From: Salipiger mucosus DSM 16094
GTDB taxonomy: Bacteria; Pseudomonadota; Alphaproteobacteria; Rhodobacterales; Rhodobacteraceae
Reading direction: 5' to 3'
Length of the DNA stretch: 64,000 nucleotides
NCBI RefSeq assembly: GCF_000442255.1
Contig: NZ_KE557281.1
Coordinates: 117,159 to 181,158, forward strand
The position numbers and the translations under genes are program-made. The notes below the pieces were generated by a model. That model was given only the letters and a program-made list of their open reading frames with translations, made no database searches and was not told the origin of the DNA. Below, one piece after another: positions 9,437 through 17,535 of the stretch (the first letter of the stretch is position 1; each line of letters starts with the position of its first letter).

Positions 9437-9526
9437 AATCCGGACGTCCTCAAAAATCATAGTCTCTTGCTGGTGGCCTCGCATCTACGGGCCACGGAAC
9501 AAAGTTTCATATTTTGGAGAAAGCAC

Positions 9527-10630
9527 ATGGCATTCAACTGGCCCGACATCACCACCTACGGCGTTCAGCTTCTCATGGGACGGGACCCCGACACCCAGAA
9601 GCGCACCGCGATCTTTCGCTCGATGAACGGCAACTTCGACGAGGAGACCGAGATGGCGCTTCACAAGGTCGGGTACGCCAAGAAGAGCATGGATGGCGAA
9701 GCGGTGTTCGAGGCCACCGGTGGTCTGAAGGCGTCCCAGCTGAAGCAGGTCTTTCCTGATTTTCAGCTCAAGAGCATCGAGACGCAGCAGGACCGTGACC
9801 GCATCGTTTACAAGGGAACCCTGGAGCCCTGGTCTGATGCGATGACTGACGCGATCCGAGCGTCGGATGCGGAAGCGATCCGCGAGTCCGAAGCAGCGGA
9901 CACGTCGCCGGCAGAAAATCAGGATGCGAAGATGCCCCCCAGCCCGGGGCACGACGATGGTGTGTCGAAGCCAGTCCAGGCTCTGCCTTTCGGCTTCGTT
10001 CCACAGTTCCAGTCGTATCTCGTTCACGAGGGTGTCCCGGAAGATGTCCGCGAGGATTTCATCGCGGCCGTGGCCGACATTTCCAGGGTCTTCGGCTTCG
10101 AGCAGGCCTTCATGGACAGCGAAAAGGATGGGCAGGACATCCGTCGCGAGTACAAGACTCTCGCCTCCGACAAGGAGCTCGCGAAGAGCCGGATCGTCGA
10201 TTGCCTGGTGCCCTTCGTGCAGGCCTTCGAGAGCAAGTCCCAGGAGCAGAGGCAGGAGTTCGTCGAATTCGCTGCGGAGCACGGTGACGAGATGGACGAC
10301 TACGTCTCCAGGGTCACCAACCTCATGGAACACTTCTACGAGGTCGAGCCGACAAAGAACGTGAAGAGCACTTTCGAGCGCGATCTTCGCATCACCGGTG
10401 TCCGGGCCATCAGCGTTCTGGCGACTATCGAGGATCAGGCCCAGTTCAACCGTGTCTCCCGCGAGTTCGCGAAAACCGATCCGCGGATCTCTTCGCTGGC
10501 CGCGACCCAGTTCGGAAACTTCAAGCTTCCGCTCACCAAGCTGCGCAAGAACGACGATTTCCGTGAGCGCCTCGACACGATGTGGGAGGACTTCAAGACC
10601 AGTCTCGAGGCCGCTCCCGCCCCGGCCTGA
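9527..10630 (+). CDS. Protein of unknown function (367 aa)
   Basis: The start at 9527 follows GGAGAAAG. An N-terminal domain (1-110) is joined by an Ala/Glu/Pro-rich linker (about 110-155) to a largely helical C-terminal domain. No motif I recognise. The stop TGA overlaps a possible in-frame ATG of the downstream peptidase gene. It sits in the same direction as the AAA+ ATPase and the two preceding unknown genes. Confidence 0.55.
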   Translation: MAFNWPDITTYGVQLLMGRDPDTQKRTAIFRSMNGNFDEETEMALHKVGYAKKSMDGEAVFEATGGLKASQLKQVFPDFQLKSIETQQDRDRIVYKGTLEPWSDAMTDAIRASDAEAIRESEAADTSPAENQDAKMPPSPGHDDGVSKPVQALPFGFVPQFQSYLVHEGVPEDVREDFIAAVADISRVFGFEQAFMDSEKDGQDIRREYKTLASDKELAKSRIVDCLVPFVQAFESKSQEQRQEFVEFAAEHGDEMDDYVSRVTNLMEHFYEVEPTKNVKSTFERDLRITGVRAISVLATIEDQAQFNRVSREFAKTDPRISSLAATQFGNFKLPLTKLRKNDDFRERLDTMWEDFKTSLEAAPAPA

Positions 10631-10652
10631 TGGTGGGCGTCAAAAATCAGGA

Positions 10653-10690
10653 ACAGACCGCGGTGGCGCAAGATGTTCCGCGCGGTCTGT
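10653..10690 (+). terminator. Strong GC hairpin, probable terminator
   Basis: ACAGACCGCG at 10653-10662 pairs perfectly with CGCGGTCTGT at 10681-10690, followed by CTCTTCATCTCC. The position just after the stop at 10630 suggests it ends the upstream transcript, which argues that the peptidase gene starts downstream of it. Confidence 0.5.
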
Positions 10691-10752
10691 CTCTTCATCT
10701 CCTCTCTTCCATAGACTCCGTCTCCAATAGCGTGGGTCGGCTCTGCCAGGGG

Positions 10753-11313
10753 ATGGAAGGAGCCCGCGCCCTCGTTATCGACACCGCGGTGCGCGGCATG
10801 GGTCGGACGGTTCCTCCCGACAAACCGTTGCCGATGTCCCGGTTCGATCTAAACGTGGATCTCTGCGACATCCGTGCCTGCGCACGCCAGGAGCTATCCG
10901 ACCGTCTTGCGGCCGCGGATGTCTGCGCAATCCTGGGCGGCAACACCTATGTTCTCAATCACGCCGCGGCCCAGGTCGATTTCGGTGACCTCCTCGCCCA
11001 GCGCGCGGAGCAAGGTCCGGAGCCGTTCCATGTCTTCGGATCGAGTGCTGGTGCACTCATTTTCGGTCGAGATATCTCTCATGCCGGAACGCTCGACAAC
11101 CCGTCCGCCGCGCCGGACATCGTCGAGACCGGGGTCGGATGGATCGACGCGCGCATTCTCCCGCACCGGAGGTGCCCTTATTTCGGGATCGGCCCGAGGA
11201 TCGAGAAGCTGATCCGGACGGATCCGGATCTGGGCTCTTTTCTGGTCATAGATGAGTGGGAGCTGATGACGTTCGACGGTCCGGAACTCGTCCCGTCGAA
11301 CGTTCCGCGGTAG
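10753..11313 (+). CDS. Peptidase S51 (dipeptidase E-like) / class I glutamine amidotransferase-like protein
   Basis: About 186 residues. The S51 hallmarks are an ILGGNTYVLN segment and the nucleophile elbow FGSSAGALIFG, followed by GVGWIDARILPH, where a catalytic histidine would lie. The family cleaves Asp-X dipeptides or related substrates. Start uncertain: the frame is open from an ATG at 10630 overlapping the previous stop, but the hairpin at 10653-10690 would then lie inside the gene, so I chose the ATG at 10753. Confidence 0.6.
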   Translation: MEGARALVIDTAVRGMGRTVPPDKPLPMSRFDLNVDLCDIRACARQELSDRLAAADVCAILGGNTYVLNHAAAQVDFGDLLAQRAEQGPEPFHVFGSSAGALIFGRDISHAGTLDNPSAAPDIVETGVGWIDARILPHRRCPYFGIGPRIEKLIRTDPDLGSFLVIDEWELMTFDGPELVPSNVPR

Positions 11314-11325
11314 CGTCCCGGACGG

Positions 11326-12303
11326 TCAGTCGCCGCGCGCGTTCATGCCGAAGTCCTGCATCTCGGAGAGTGCTTCGACGTTTCCACCGCCCGGAACCGC
11401 GAGCTTCGCCTCTCCACGGATGCCGGTGAAGGTGTCCGGCGCGGGAATGTCGGAGATCCCGGTGTCATCCTTGCGGGACTCCCAGATGTAGGTCAGGTTT
11501 TTCGACCCCTGTTCTGCCTGGGATGCAGCGCCGGCGTTCCCGTAGAAGCGTTGGAGAATGTCTTCCGAGCCTTCCGATGGCGATGCCTGCTGTTCTTCTC
11601 GGGGAGCCAGTTTGACCAGATCGCCCGGGGTCGGTGCATCTTCAGGATCGTCAGCTGCGGTCGGTTGCGCCTCCGGAACGGGAGCTTCATAGCGCGGGGC
11701 CTCGCTCTCGGGCACGGGATCTCCGTCCTCGAGGTAGGATTTCAGTCGCTCCCCGGAGATGTCATCGGCGGAGATGGTACGGATGGGGGCCGGCGCTTCG
11801 ATTGCTTCGGGATCAGGCACTGTGTTCTCGGGGGCCGCCTCGAGGGTAGCGGGGCGGTCTGTCTCGGTGTTGGCCAGGTGCCGTTGGAAGTGGTTCGAAC
11901 CGATCACTGCCAGGAGGCTTACGGCCAAGACGCAGAGACCCGGCCCCACGACAAGGCCGACGGCCCATATTTTATCCCTCCGGGCTTTGTCGGCCTGCTT
12001 GTGCAGCTCAGTCTCGTACTCCGTTTTTTCGCGCTCTTCCCGATCACGTTGGCGGTGGTATAGCCCGCTCCGGAGGACATAGAGGAAAGAGACGGCATCA
12101 CGGTGGCGGCCGGAAAAAATCCGTTCCCGGGCGTGTCCGTTCCTGATCACCAGGTGATGGCGGAAAAGGCCCCGTTCCACAGCTGCTGTCCAGTCGTCAT
12201 CCTGAAGGGAGAACGTGAGGGCATTGTCCTGAATTCCTGAAACGCGATAGATCGCGGTCTCTGGGTTGTACAGAATGCTCTCAACAAGCGATGTCTTGGT
12301 CAT
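11326..12303 (-). CDS. Unknown single-pass membrane protein of the conjugation block
   Basis: 325 residues. A basic/acidic coiled segment (RQRDREEREKTEYETELHKQ) is followed by one transmembrane helix (about residues 112-135, VGLVVGPGLCVLAVSLLAVI). A long Pro/Glu/Ala-rich region then follows, probably periplasmic. GGGAGA precedes the ATG. It follows dotM by 31 bases on the same strand, so it is likely part of the type IVB operon, but I cannot match it to a named Dot/Icm or Tra protein. Confidence 0.6.
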   Translation of the reverse strand: MTKTSLVESILYNPETAIYRVSGIQDNALTFSLQDDDWTAAVERGLFRHHLVIRNGHARERIFSGRHRDAVSFLYVLRSGLYHRQRDREEREKTEYETELHKQADKARRDKIWAVGLVVGPGLCVLAVSLLAVIGSNHFQRHLANTETDRPATLEAAPENTVPDPEAIEAPAPIRTISADDISGERLKSYLEDGDPVPESEAPRYEAPVPEAQPTAADDPEDAPTPGDLVKLAPREEQQASPSEGSEDILQRFYGNAGAASQAEQGSKNLTYIWESRKDDTGISDIPAPDTFTGIRGEAKLAVPGGGNVEALSEMQDFGMNARGD

Positions 12304-12334
12304 GAATGGGTCTCCCGGAATACGTTGAGAAAAA

Positions 12335-13501
12335 TCAGAAGTCGTTTTGCTGGCTGTCGAAGAATGCCTCGAGATCCATGAGGCCCTGGCCCTCGAGATA
12401 GTCATCGAGGCCGTCGACAGCCTGGTCGACGTGGGGGTCGACGAGCGGCCCCTTTACGATGTTCTCGGCGTTGAAGTGGCAAACGGCGCCGGCCCCTTCG
12501 ATGTGGTAGGAGCGGCGGCCGCAATTGTTCAGCGTGTACCAGAGCGGACGGTCGACCGCCTTGAGCCAGCGGAACTCGGCAGAGGCAAACACGCCGCCAT
12601 GTGCCCGCGACCAGGTCAGGAGACGGAAGAGCGCCGTGTTCGTGTATGCGTGCTTCGAAGCGTACTTCTCCATCATCTTTCCGAACTTCGGATCGGCGTT
12701 GACCTTCTCGAACATGGACTCCAGGAGCTTGTCGCGCTCTTCCGGCTTCATGGTGGTATAGGCGACCGCGATCTTTTCCTTGAAGCCACGGGCGTTCTTG
12801 TCGCGCTTGGCGTTGATGTAGAAGGCTGCGCAAAGCACCTTGACGTAGGTGTCGGCCTTTTCGACCCCCTGCCAGGGGGCCCCGAGCTGGTTCTCGAATG
12901 CGCGGGTCGCCGCATCGAAATCGAGCCCATCTTCCTCTTCCGACATCCTCACGTTGTTCGCTTTCATCCACTCCATGGGGGTCGCGGCCGGGCCTTCAAC
13001 CTCGTCTGCATTGTCGGGATCGAAAGCTGCCCCAGGTGCGAACACCTTCCAGTGCTGGGACTGGAAGTCGGCGAGAGAGGGGCCGAACCCGCCGGCCAGT
13101 GAAAACTGGCGCGAGAACCCGCCGCCCTTCATCTTGAACAGGACATGCACCGCCATGGCCAGGATGAAGATCGCGAAGACCCATCGGAAAATGCCGCCGG
13201 CCATCTCGGACATGGTCATCATTTCCGCGTACTCGACTTCGAAGGGGTCGACGCGACCGTCGAAGGTCCCCTTCATGAATTCGAGGTAGCCGTTCGCGGT
13301 TCGTCCGAACGATCCCAGGCCGATCATGGCAAAGCCCTTCACGACGTAGAACTGGGCGATATCCAGGGCGAACATGGCCCAGACGATCACGTTTCGCGCA
13401 AAGGTCCAGATGAGCCAGACGATGAACACGAGCAGCCCGAACCCGACAAGGTACATCATCTCCTTGTCCTGTTGACTCTCTCCTCCTTGCTGGGATGCCA
13501 T
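12335..13501 (-). CDS. dotM: Type IVB secretion / conjugation coupling-complex protein DotM/IcmP (TrbA-like)
   Basis: 388 residues. Membrane segments lie at about 20-45, 45-75 and 105-130. The large cytoplasmic domain has the DotM-like pattern LFRLLTWSRAHGGVFASAEF, then FRWLKAVDRPLWYTLNNCGR, and an ending with VKGPLVDPHVDQAVDGLDD. DotM/IcmP is part of the coupling complex that hands substrates to the Dot/Icm machine; TrbA is its IncI plasmid counterpart. The ATG at 13501 follows GGAGAG. Other Dot proteins in the window support the call. It heads a unit with the downstream membrane protein. Confidence 0.8.
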   Translation of the reverse strand: MASQQGGESQQDKEMMYLVGFGLLVFIVWLIWTFARNVIVWAMFALDIAQFYVVKGFAMIGLGSFGRTANGYLEFMKGTFDGRVDPFEVEYAEMMTMSEMAGGIFRWVFAIFILAMAVHVLFKMKGGGFSRQFSLAGGFGPSLADFQSQHWKVFAPGAAFDPDNADEVEGPAATPMEWMKANNVRMSEEEDGLDFDAATRAFENQLGAPWQGVEKADTYVKVLCAAFYINAKRDKNARGFKEKIAVAYTTMKPEERDKLLESMFEKVNADPKFGKMMEKYASKHAYTNTALFRLLTWSRAHGGVFASAEFRWLKAVDRPLWYTLNNCGRRSYHIEGAGAVCHFNAENIVKGPLVDPHVDQAVDGLDDYLEGQGLMDLEAFFDSQQNDF

Positions 13502-13546
13502 CGCGACTACTCTCCATTGGTGCAAAACGAGAGTATGAGATGAACG

Positions 13547-13966
13547 TTAATTCCGACTTATTCCGGTGATGCTCCGGATGCTGCGCATGAAGGCGCCCTT
13601 GTATCTCTCCTTGTGACGGACGGTCCAGGAATGGTACCGACCGACCCCCTCGAGGACATCGCCATCGGACAGGTCGATATTCCGGCGCAGGATCCAGGCG
13701 CCGGCGCGCACGTTGAAACAGCCGTTGTTCAGCAGCTCCCGCTCCGCGAGCCGCTCATTGCCGCGGAAGAAGTGATCGGCCACCTCGCCTACCCAGACAT
13801 CATCGTTTATCTGCATCGGCCCCAGGTCGCGCGTCCCGTTGGTATTCTCCGTGTACTGCCCGACCGTACCACCTTCGGTGCGCATGATTGCCGCGATCAC
13901 CACCGGATCGATATTGTACGCGGCCGCGGCCTGTCCGATGCATGCGGCGGTCACCAGCGACAGCAT
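13547..13966 (-). CDS. Lytic transglycosylase (SLT-like), conjugation-associated
   Basis: 139 residues. It has the signature of an SLT domain: IDPVVIAAIMRTEGG near residue 20 with the catalytic Glu, then GPMQIN near 48 and GRYHSWTVRHKERYKG near 110. The short hydrophobic start (MLSLVTAACIGQAAAA) may be a signal peptide. Such enzymes open peptidoglycan for conjugation machines. It sits between dotM and the MmcB-like gene on the same strand. AAGGATCCTGAA precedes the ATG and contains the recurrent 9-mer described in the findings. Confidence 0.8.
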   Translation of the reverse strand: MLSLVTAACIGQAAAAYNIDPVVIAAIMRTEGGTVGQYTENTNGTRDLGPMQINDDVWVGEVADHFFRGNERLAERELLNNGCFNVRAGAWILRRNIDLSDGDVLEGVGRYHSWTVRHKERYKGAFMRSIRSITGISRN

Positions 13967-13967
13967 T

Positions 13968-14639
13968 TCAGGATCCTTTCTGTCTACCGCGCAGATCGAG
14001 CACCGTCTTGCGCCATTGACGGCAGCGGAAAGCGGCGATCATCTCGTCGTGGATGACGGTGACGGGAAGGTTATCGATCAGGATCTCGGTGAGGACGTGC
14101 ACGTAGGCTTTCCGCCGCGGGGGAAGAAGGTCGTACTTTCGAGCGATGGTCAGGAGCTCGTCTTTCCAGAGAGCGCCGCAGATGGCGTGCGGAGCGAGCT
14201 GCATGAGTTTCGAGGCCCGGTCCGGAACATAACGGCTGTCGTCCCGCACGCTCGGCCAGAAATGGTTGCCATTCTTTCTTTTCGTCATCGGCCCGCGTTT
14301 CTTGGCCCGGTTGTCCGGACGCACCTTGCCCTCCCAGAGCTCGAGGCGCCCCCATCCGGCTGGGCGTTTGGCGAAGCACTTGTCCTTGATCGAGGGGTCG
14401 CAGAGGAGCCACATCTCTCGCGCGGCCATTGGATAGGTGAGCGCCTGGCGTTCCAGGCGAGCCGGGCTGTCCCCTTCCCCCTTTATCTCGACCCCGACGA
14501 TATGGCTCGGCGTGATGGCGGCCAGGTCGAGCGATGCCGATCCCCAATCGTCGATGCTGAGTTCGGTCACGAGGATGGAGTCCGGATAGGCCGCCGCAAG
14601 CCAGTCCGTCGCAAGGGTCCTGAGGTCATTCGCTTTCAT
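13968..14639 (-). CDS. MmcB-like putative nuclease-fold protein
   Basis: 223 residues. DLAAITPSHIVGVEIKGEGDS near residues 40-60 resembles the D-x-n-E-x-K core of PD-(D/E)XK proteins such as MmcB. WLLCDPSIKDK and GWGRLELWEGKV follow as in that family. Whether it is catalytic is unknown. The gene overlaps the end of parR if the GTG at 14657 is used; I chose the ATG at 14639. It ends one base before the transglycosylase start, so it is tightly coupled to the plasmid operon. Confidence 0.55.
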   Translation of the reverse strand: MKANDLRTLATDWLAAAYPDSILVTELSIDDWGSASLDLAAITPSHIVGVEIKGEGDSPARLERQALTYPMAAREMWLLCDPSIKDKCFAKRPAGWGRLELWEGKVRPDNRAKKRGPMTKRKNGNHFWPSVRDDSRYVPDRASKLMQLAPHAICGALWKDELLTIARKYDLLPPRRKAYVHVLTEILIDNLPVTVIHDEMIAAFRCRQWRKTVLDLRGRQKGS

Positions 14640-14653
14640 GCTGCCGGGCGTCC

Positions 14654-15187
14654 TCACATGATGTCGCCGATGAAGGCATGTCGGCCGGGGGCCGGGCGCT
14701 GGGCGATGTCGGACGGCTCATTTCCAGAATCCGGAGTGCGCGCGCCGCCGGTGTTGCTTGCGGCGCCCTCCTCGTCCGGGTCCGGGTCCGGCGCCGGATT
14801 TTCAGGATCCTTGGCGTCATCGGTCGGGTCAGCTTCCTCCGGGAGTACCTGGTCATCAGCGACGTCTTCCGTGGTCTCCTCCTCGGGCCCAGACGCGATA
14901 GGGTCTTTGCTGTCAGGCTCCGGAGCCGCGGCCGGCCTGCGCGCCGGTCGTGCCGGCTGATCCAGGGGGTCGACAACATGACCCTGCAGTTCAGCCTGGA
15001 TCTCGGATAGCATTTTCGGGCTGATCTCGCCGCGGTCGATCAACTCGGCGAACCCCACGTTGAGCAGTCGCCGGAAGACTTCCTGGGGGCGGCTGTTGCG
15101 CTGGCACGCGCGCCAGAACGCAAGGAGGCGATCATCCTCCTCGAGTCCCGGCTTGAGATAGATCTGAACACTCTTGGCGCGCGGCAT
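14654..15187 (-). CDS. parR: Probable ParR-like partition adaptor downstream of parM
   Basis: 177 residues. The first 75 residues (MPRAKSVQIYLKPGLEEDD and FRRLLNVGFAELIDRG) suggest a ribbon-helix-helix-like DNA-binding domain. The rest is an acidic, Pro-rich disordered tail ending APGRHAFIGDIM. It starts 10 bases after the parM stop, the usual parMR arrangement. ParR binds the centromere and ParM filaments; here the call rests on context and general composition, so it is less certain than parM. Confidence 0.6.
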   Translation of the reverse strand: MPRAKSVQIYLKPGLEEDDRLLAFWRACQRNSRPQEVFRRLLNVGFAELIDRGEISPKMLSEIQAELQGHVVDPLDQPARPARRPAAAPEPDSKDPIASGPEEETTEDVADDQVLPEEADPTDDAKDPENPAPDPDPDEEGAASNTGGARTPDSGNEPSDIAQRPAPGRHAFIGDIM

Positions 15188-15197
15188 GGATCACCGA

Positions 15198-16208
15198 TCA
15201 CCCCTTCACGCGGATGAACTTGTAGAGTCCCTTCGCGTTGGAAAATTCAGGATCCTCCGGCATATGCCCGTTCGGAAAGTACCCCGCGATGGTCGTGAAC
15301 AGAGCGGACCCGCCGCCGACGAAGACGACGGCATCCAGGTTGGCCGCCGAACCAAGCCGGCGCTCGACTTCGCGGGCGATCTTGCCCTCATGCTCGCTGA
15401 CAACGGTTTCGACCAGCTCGCTGATGTCCTGTTCCTTGTTCCACAGGCGGATCGTTCCGGTGCGGACCGCGGCATCGAGCTTGTCGAGCGGGAACTTCTC
15501 CTTGATCTTGAATTCACGGTGGATCGCCTTGCGGACCTCGGTGTAGACGTCGAGAACGCCGATGTTCTCAGTGCCAGAGCGCGAGTGATCGATGGCATTT
15601 CCGCCAACCACCACGGCAACGTCGGTCGTTCGGCCCCCGATATCCACGATTGCGATGGAACCCGTCGCGTCGTGGCGCTGGTCGAGATTGTCATCCAGCA
15701 CGTAGTCGAACCAGGCCGCGACCGCCTGGCAGCCGACGCGCACGTCCTCCACCTTGGGCATCGCCCGGCCGTCTGGTCCACTCACTCCGAGCTTCAGGTT
15801 CGAGGTCTTCGCATCGATGTGTTCGATGTCGCGCTCGTCGTCGAGGAAGTAGTCCGCGACCGGAAGCCCGGTCACGAGGTTCACGGACTTGCCGCCGTAC
15901 CCGCATTTCACGAGCGCGTGGTTCACCAGGACCCTGTTGAGCTGCGAGGTATGGAAGCCGTCGAACTGCGTGTTCTCGGACTCGATCTCGTTCGAGACCG
16001 TGAAGATGTCGCCTTCTTCCGTCTCGTACTGATCGATCCCGCCGCCGCTGAACGAACTGAGCCCCGACCGTCCCTGGCGCACGGAGGAGCGAATGATCTC
16101 CTGGACGATTTCACCCGTCTCGGGATGCTCCCCGACCAGCTTGGTCTGTGCGTAGCCGTCGTCGACCGCGACGTTCAGGATCTCTGATTTTTTCGAATTC
16201 TCGGTCAT
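15198..16208 (-). CDS. parM: Plasmid segregation actin-like ATPase ParM/StbA
   Basis: 336 residues. Actin-like phosphate motifs are visible: NVAVDDGYAQTKLV near residue 12, VNLVTGLPVADYF near 108, SIAIVDIGGRTTDVAVV near 168 and AVVFVGGGSALF near 290. ParM polymerises with ATP to push plasmid copies apart. The length and order of motifs match StbA/ParM proteins. It is followed by a ParR-like gene. Upstream (16209-16320) lies a short intergenic region with CGAGATTAACGG on the minus strand; a centromere repeat is not obvious to me. Confidence 0.88.
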   Translation of the reverse strand: MTENSKKSEILNVAVDDGYAQTKLVGEHPETGEIVQEIIRSSVRQGRSGLSSFSGGGIDQYETEEGDIFTVSNEIESENTQFDGFHTSQLNRVLVNHALVKCGYGGKSVNLVTGLPVADYFLDDERDIEHIDAKTSNLKLGVSGPDGRAMPKVEDVRVGCQAVAAWFDYVLDDNLDQRHDATGSIAIVDIGGRTTDVAVVVGGNAIDHSRSGTENIGVLDVYTEVRKAIHREFKIKEKFPLDKLDAAVRTGTIRLWNKEQDISELVETVVSEHEGKIAREVERRLGSAANLDAVVFVGGGSALFTTIAGYFPNGHMPEDPEFSNAKGLYKFIRVKG

Positions 16209-16320
16209 CGTTTCACCTGCCTTTGGGCGGCAAGTAGGTGTGGACCGTTAATCTCGTGTTGCGTTGTCGTTCTGCTCGCGTTGCCTATGTCTTCGGTTCG
16301 GCAGGCTTGAGGCGGTCACC

Positions 16321-16893
16321 ATGGAAGAACCGAGATTGACGCAGGCGTTGAAGGCGCATTTTGGACGGCTATCCGAACGTCTGGGCCGTCTTCCAACCCC
16401 ATTGCATGCCTATGTCGCCGGAGGCGTCGCGGTAAATCATTATACTGGGCATCGGATGTCGGATCAGGTCGATGTCAAATGGTCTCACCGCGTTGCAATA
16501 CCATCTGACATGCAGGTCTTCGAAGTCCAGAAATCAGAAGATCCCACTGACCTAAGGATCGTGACTGTGGACGGCGGCCTAAGTGACGTTTTCGGGTCGT
16601 TTCCGCCGGGCTGGGAAGAGAATTCACCCGAGATTTGCCGGGTCGGTGATATCGTCATCCACGTCATGGATCCGGTTGACCTGGCAGTGTCAAAGGTCGC
16701 CCGATTTCAAGATCGAGACCGCGAGGATATCCGGGAGCTTGCCGCGCATGGTCTGATAGACCCCGAGAGGTTTGAACAGCGGGTCACTGAAGCGTTGGAT
16801 TTTTACGTCGGAGATATTACCTTCCTAAGGTACAACGTTGAAGATGCAGCAGAGATAATCAGGGATGCGACAAGAACGCCAGGCCTTCGATAG
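16321..16893 (+). CDS. DUF6036-like (nucleotidyltransferase-fold) protein
   Basis: 190 residues. HAYVAGGVAVNHYTGHRMSDQVDVKW resembles the GGxAxxxxxxxR-x(n)-DxD start of nucleotidyltransferase-fold proteins. Later MDPVDLAVSKVARFQDRDREDIREL is typical of DUF6036-like antitoxin or toxin partners. It is encoded opposite to the surrounding conjugation genes, with lower GC, suggesting separate acquisition. It overlaps the next gene by 29 bases, as in a two-gene module. Confidence 0.6.
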   Translation: MEEPRLTQALKAHFGRLSERLGRLPTPLHAYVAGGVAVNHYTGHRMSDQVDVKWSHRVAIPSDMQVFEVQKSEDPTDLRIVTVDGGLSDVFGSFPPGWEENSPEICRVGDIVIHVMDPVDLAVSKVARFQDRDREDIRELAAHGLIDPERFEQRVTEALDFYVGDITFLRYNVEDAAEIIRDATRTPGLR

Positions 16894-17278
16894 CCCAACG
16901 GCCTCCGCACGGGCTCGCGAAGCTCGTGCGATGTCGCTTCTTGCGGATGTGGTGACCGGCCGCTTTTTCCCGGCGAGTACCGATGGCGAGAGCTTTCTGC
17001 GCCAGCTTGGGTACGTTGCGCAACTTGCGCGGCATCGGATCGACGATCCGGAGGATCGCCTTCGAAAGGTGGTCGATTTCTGCAGAGAACAGGTCAAGGA
17101 CCGCCCTGCTCCATCAGGCCAATACCGGGACCCAATCCAGCAGCGGTGGGGCGCCCCATGGCACATGGATCTTGGCAAGCTGCGCACGGAGCTCCCACTT
17201 CAGGTGAAGCGACTGGACGCTCTTTTTGCTCGTGGCCACTTGGAGCAGGGCGGTCAGAACAGCGGTCGCCGGTCGTAA
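16865..17278 (+). CDS. Protein of unknown function, partner of the preceding gene
   Basis: 137 residues. No recognised domain; mostly helical with many Arg residues. The ATG lies inside the last 29 bases of the preceding nucleotidyltransferase-fold gene, so translation is probably coupled. The 3' end overlaps the end of icmT on the other strand by about 25 bases. A two-component toxin-antitoxin-like module is possible but not shown. Confidence 0.5.
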   Translation: MRQERQAFDSPTASARAREARAMSLLADVVTGRFFPASTDGESFLRQLGYVAQLARHRIDDPEDRLRKVVDFCREQVKDRPAPSGQYRDPIQQRWGAPWHMDLGKLRTELPLQVKRLDALFARGHLEQGGQNSGRRS

Positions 17279-17532
17279 TCCTTCGGATGCGGCATCTTCT
17301 CTTGCGGCTGCGGATTTCGTCGTGGCCCGGAGAAGTAGAGACGGATGGCGCGCAGAGCCGACTTGAAGTCGTATCCGTACCGCTCCACCCAGTAGAAGAG
17401 CCCGAAGATCAGGCAAATGACCACGAGGGTCCAGGGCCGGATGTGAAGCAGGAATGCCACGAGGAAGATCGCGAGGCGCGCGTCGAAGAAGAAGAAGCGC
17501 GGTGCCTTGAAGGTGTTTCTCCAGTGAGCCAT
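17254..17532 (-). CDS. icmT: Type IVB secretion protein IcmT (TraK of IncI plasmids)
   Basis: 92 residues. The opening MAHWRNTFKAPRFFFFDARL followed by a double hydrophobic stretch (LAIFLVAFLLHIRPWTLVVI) is characteristic of IcmT, a small inner-membrane protein of the Dot/Icm core. It starts 3 bases after the dotB stop, the same order as traJ-traK in IncI plasmids. The C-terminal tail is basic and Pro-rich. Confidence 0.85.
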   Translation of the reverse strand: MAHWRNTFKAPRFFFFDARLAIFLVAFLLHIRPWTLVVICLIFGLFYWVERYGYDFKSALRAIRLYFSGPRRNPQPQEKMPHPKDYDRRPLF

Positions 17533-17535
17533 CGA

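Noticed and set aside
10630-10752. N-terminal extension of the S51 peptidase from the ATG at 10630
   Set aside because: A strong terminator-like hairpin lies within it, and the family sequence begins after the ATG at 10753.
12347-13102. Long plus-strand frame opposite dotM
   Set aside because: It is the mirror of a GC-rich gene; dotM has recognisable family sequence and a good ribosome-binding site.
14640-14657. GTG start for the MmcB-like gene
   Set aside because: It overlaps the parR stop with no better ribosome-binding site than the ATG at 14639.
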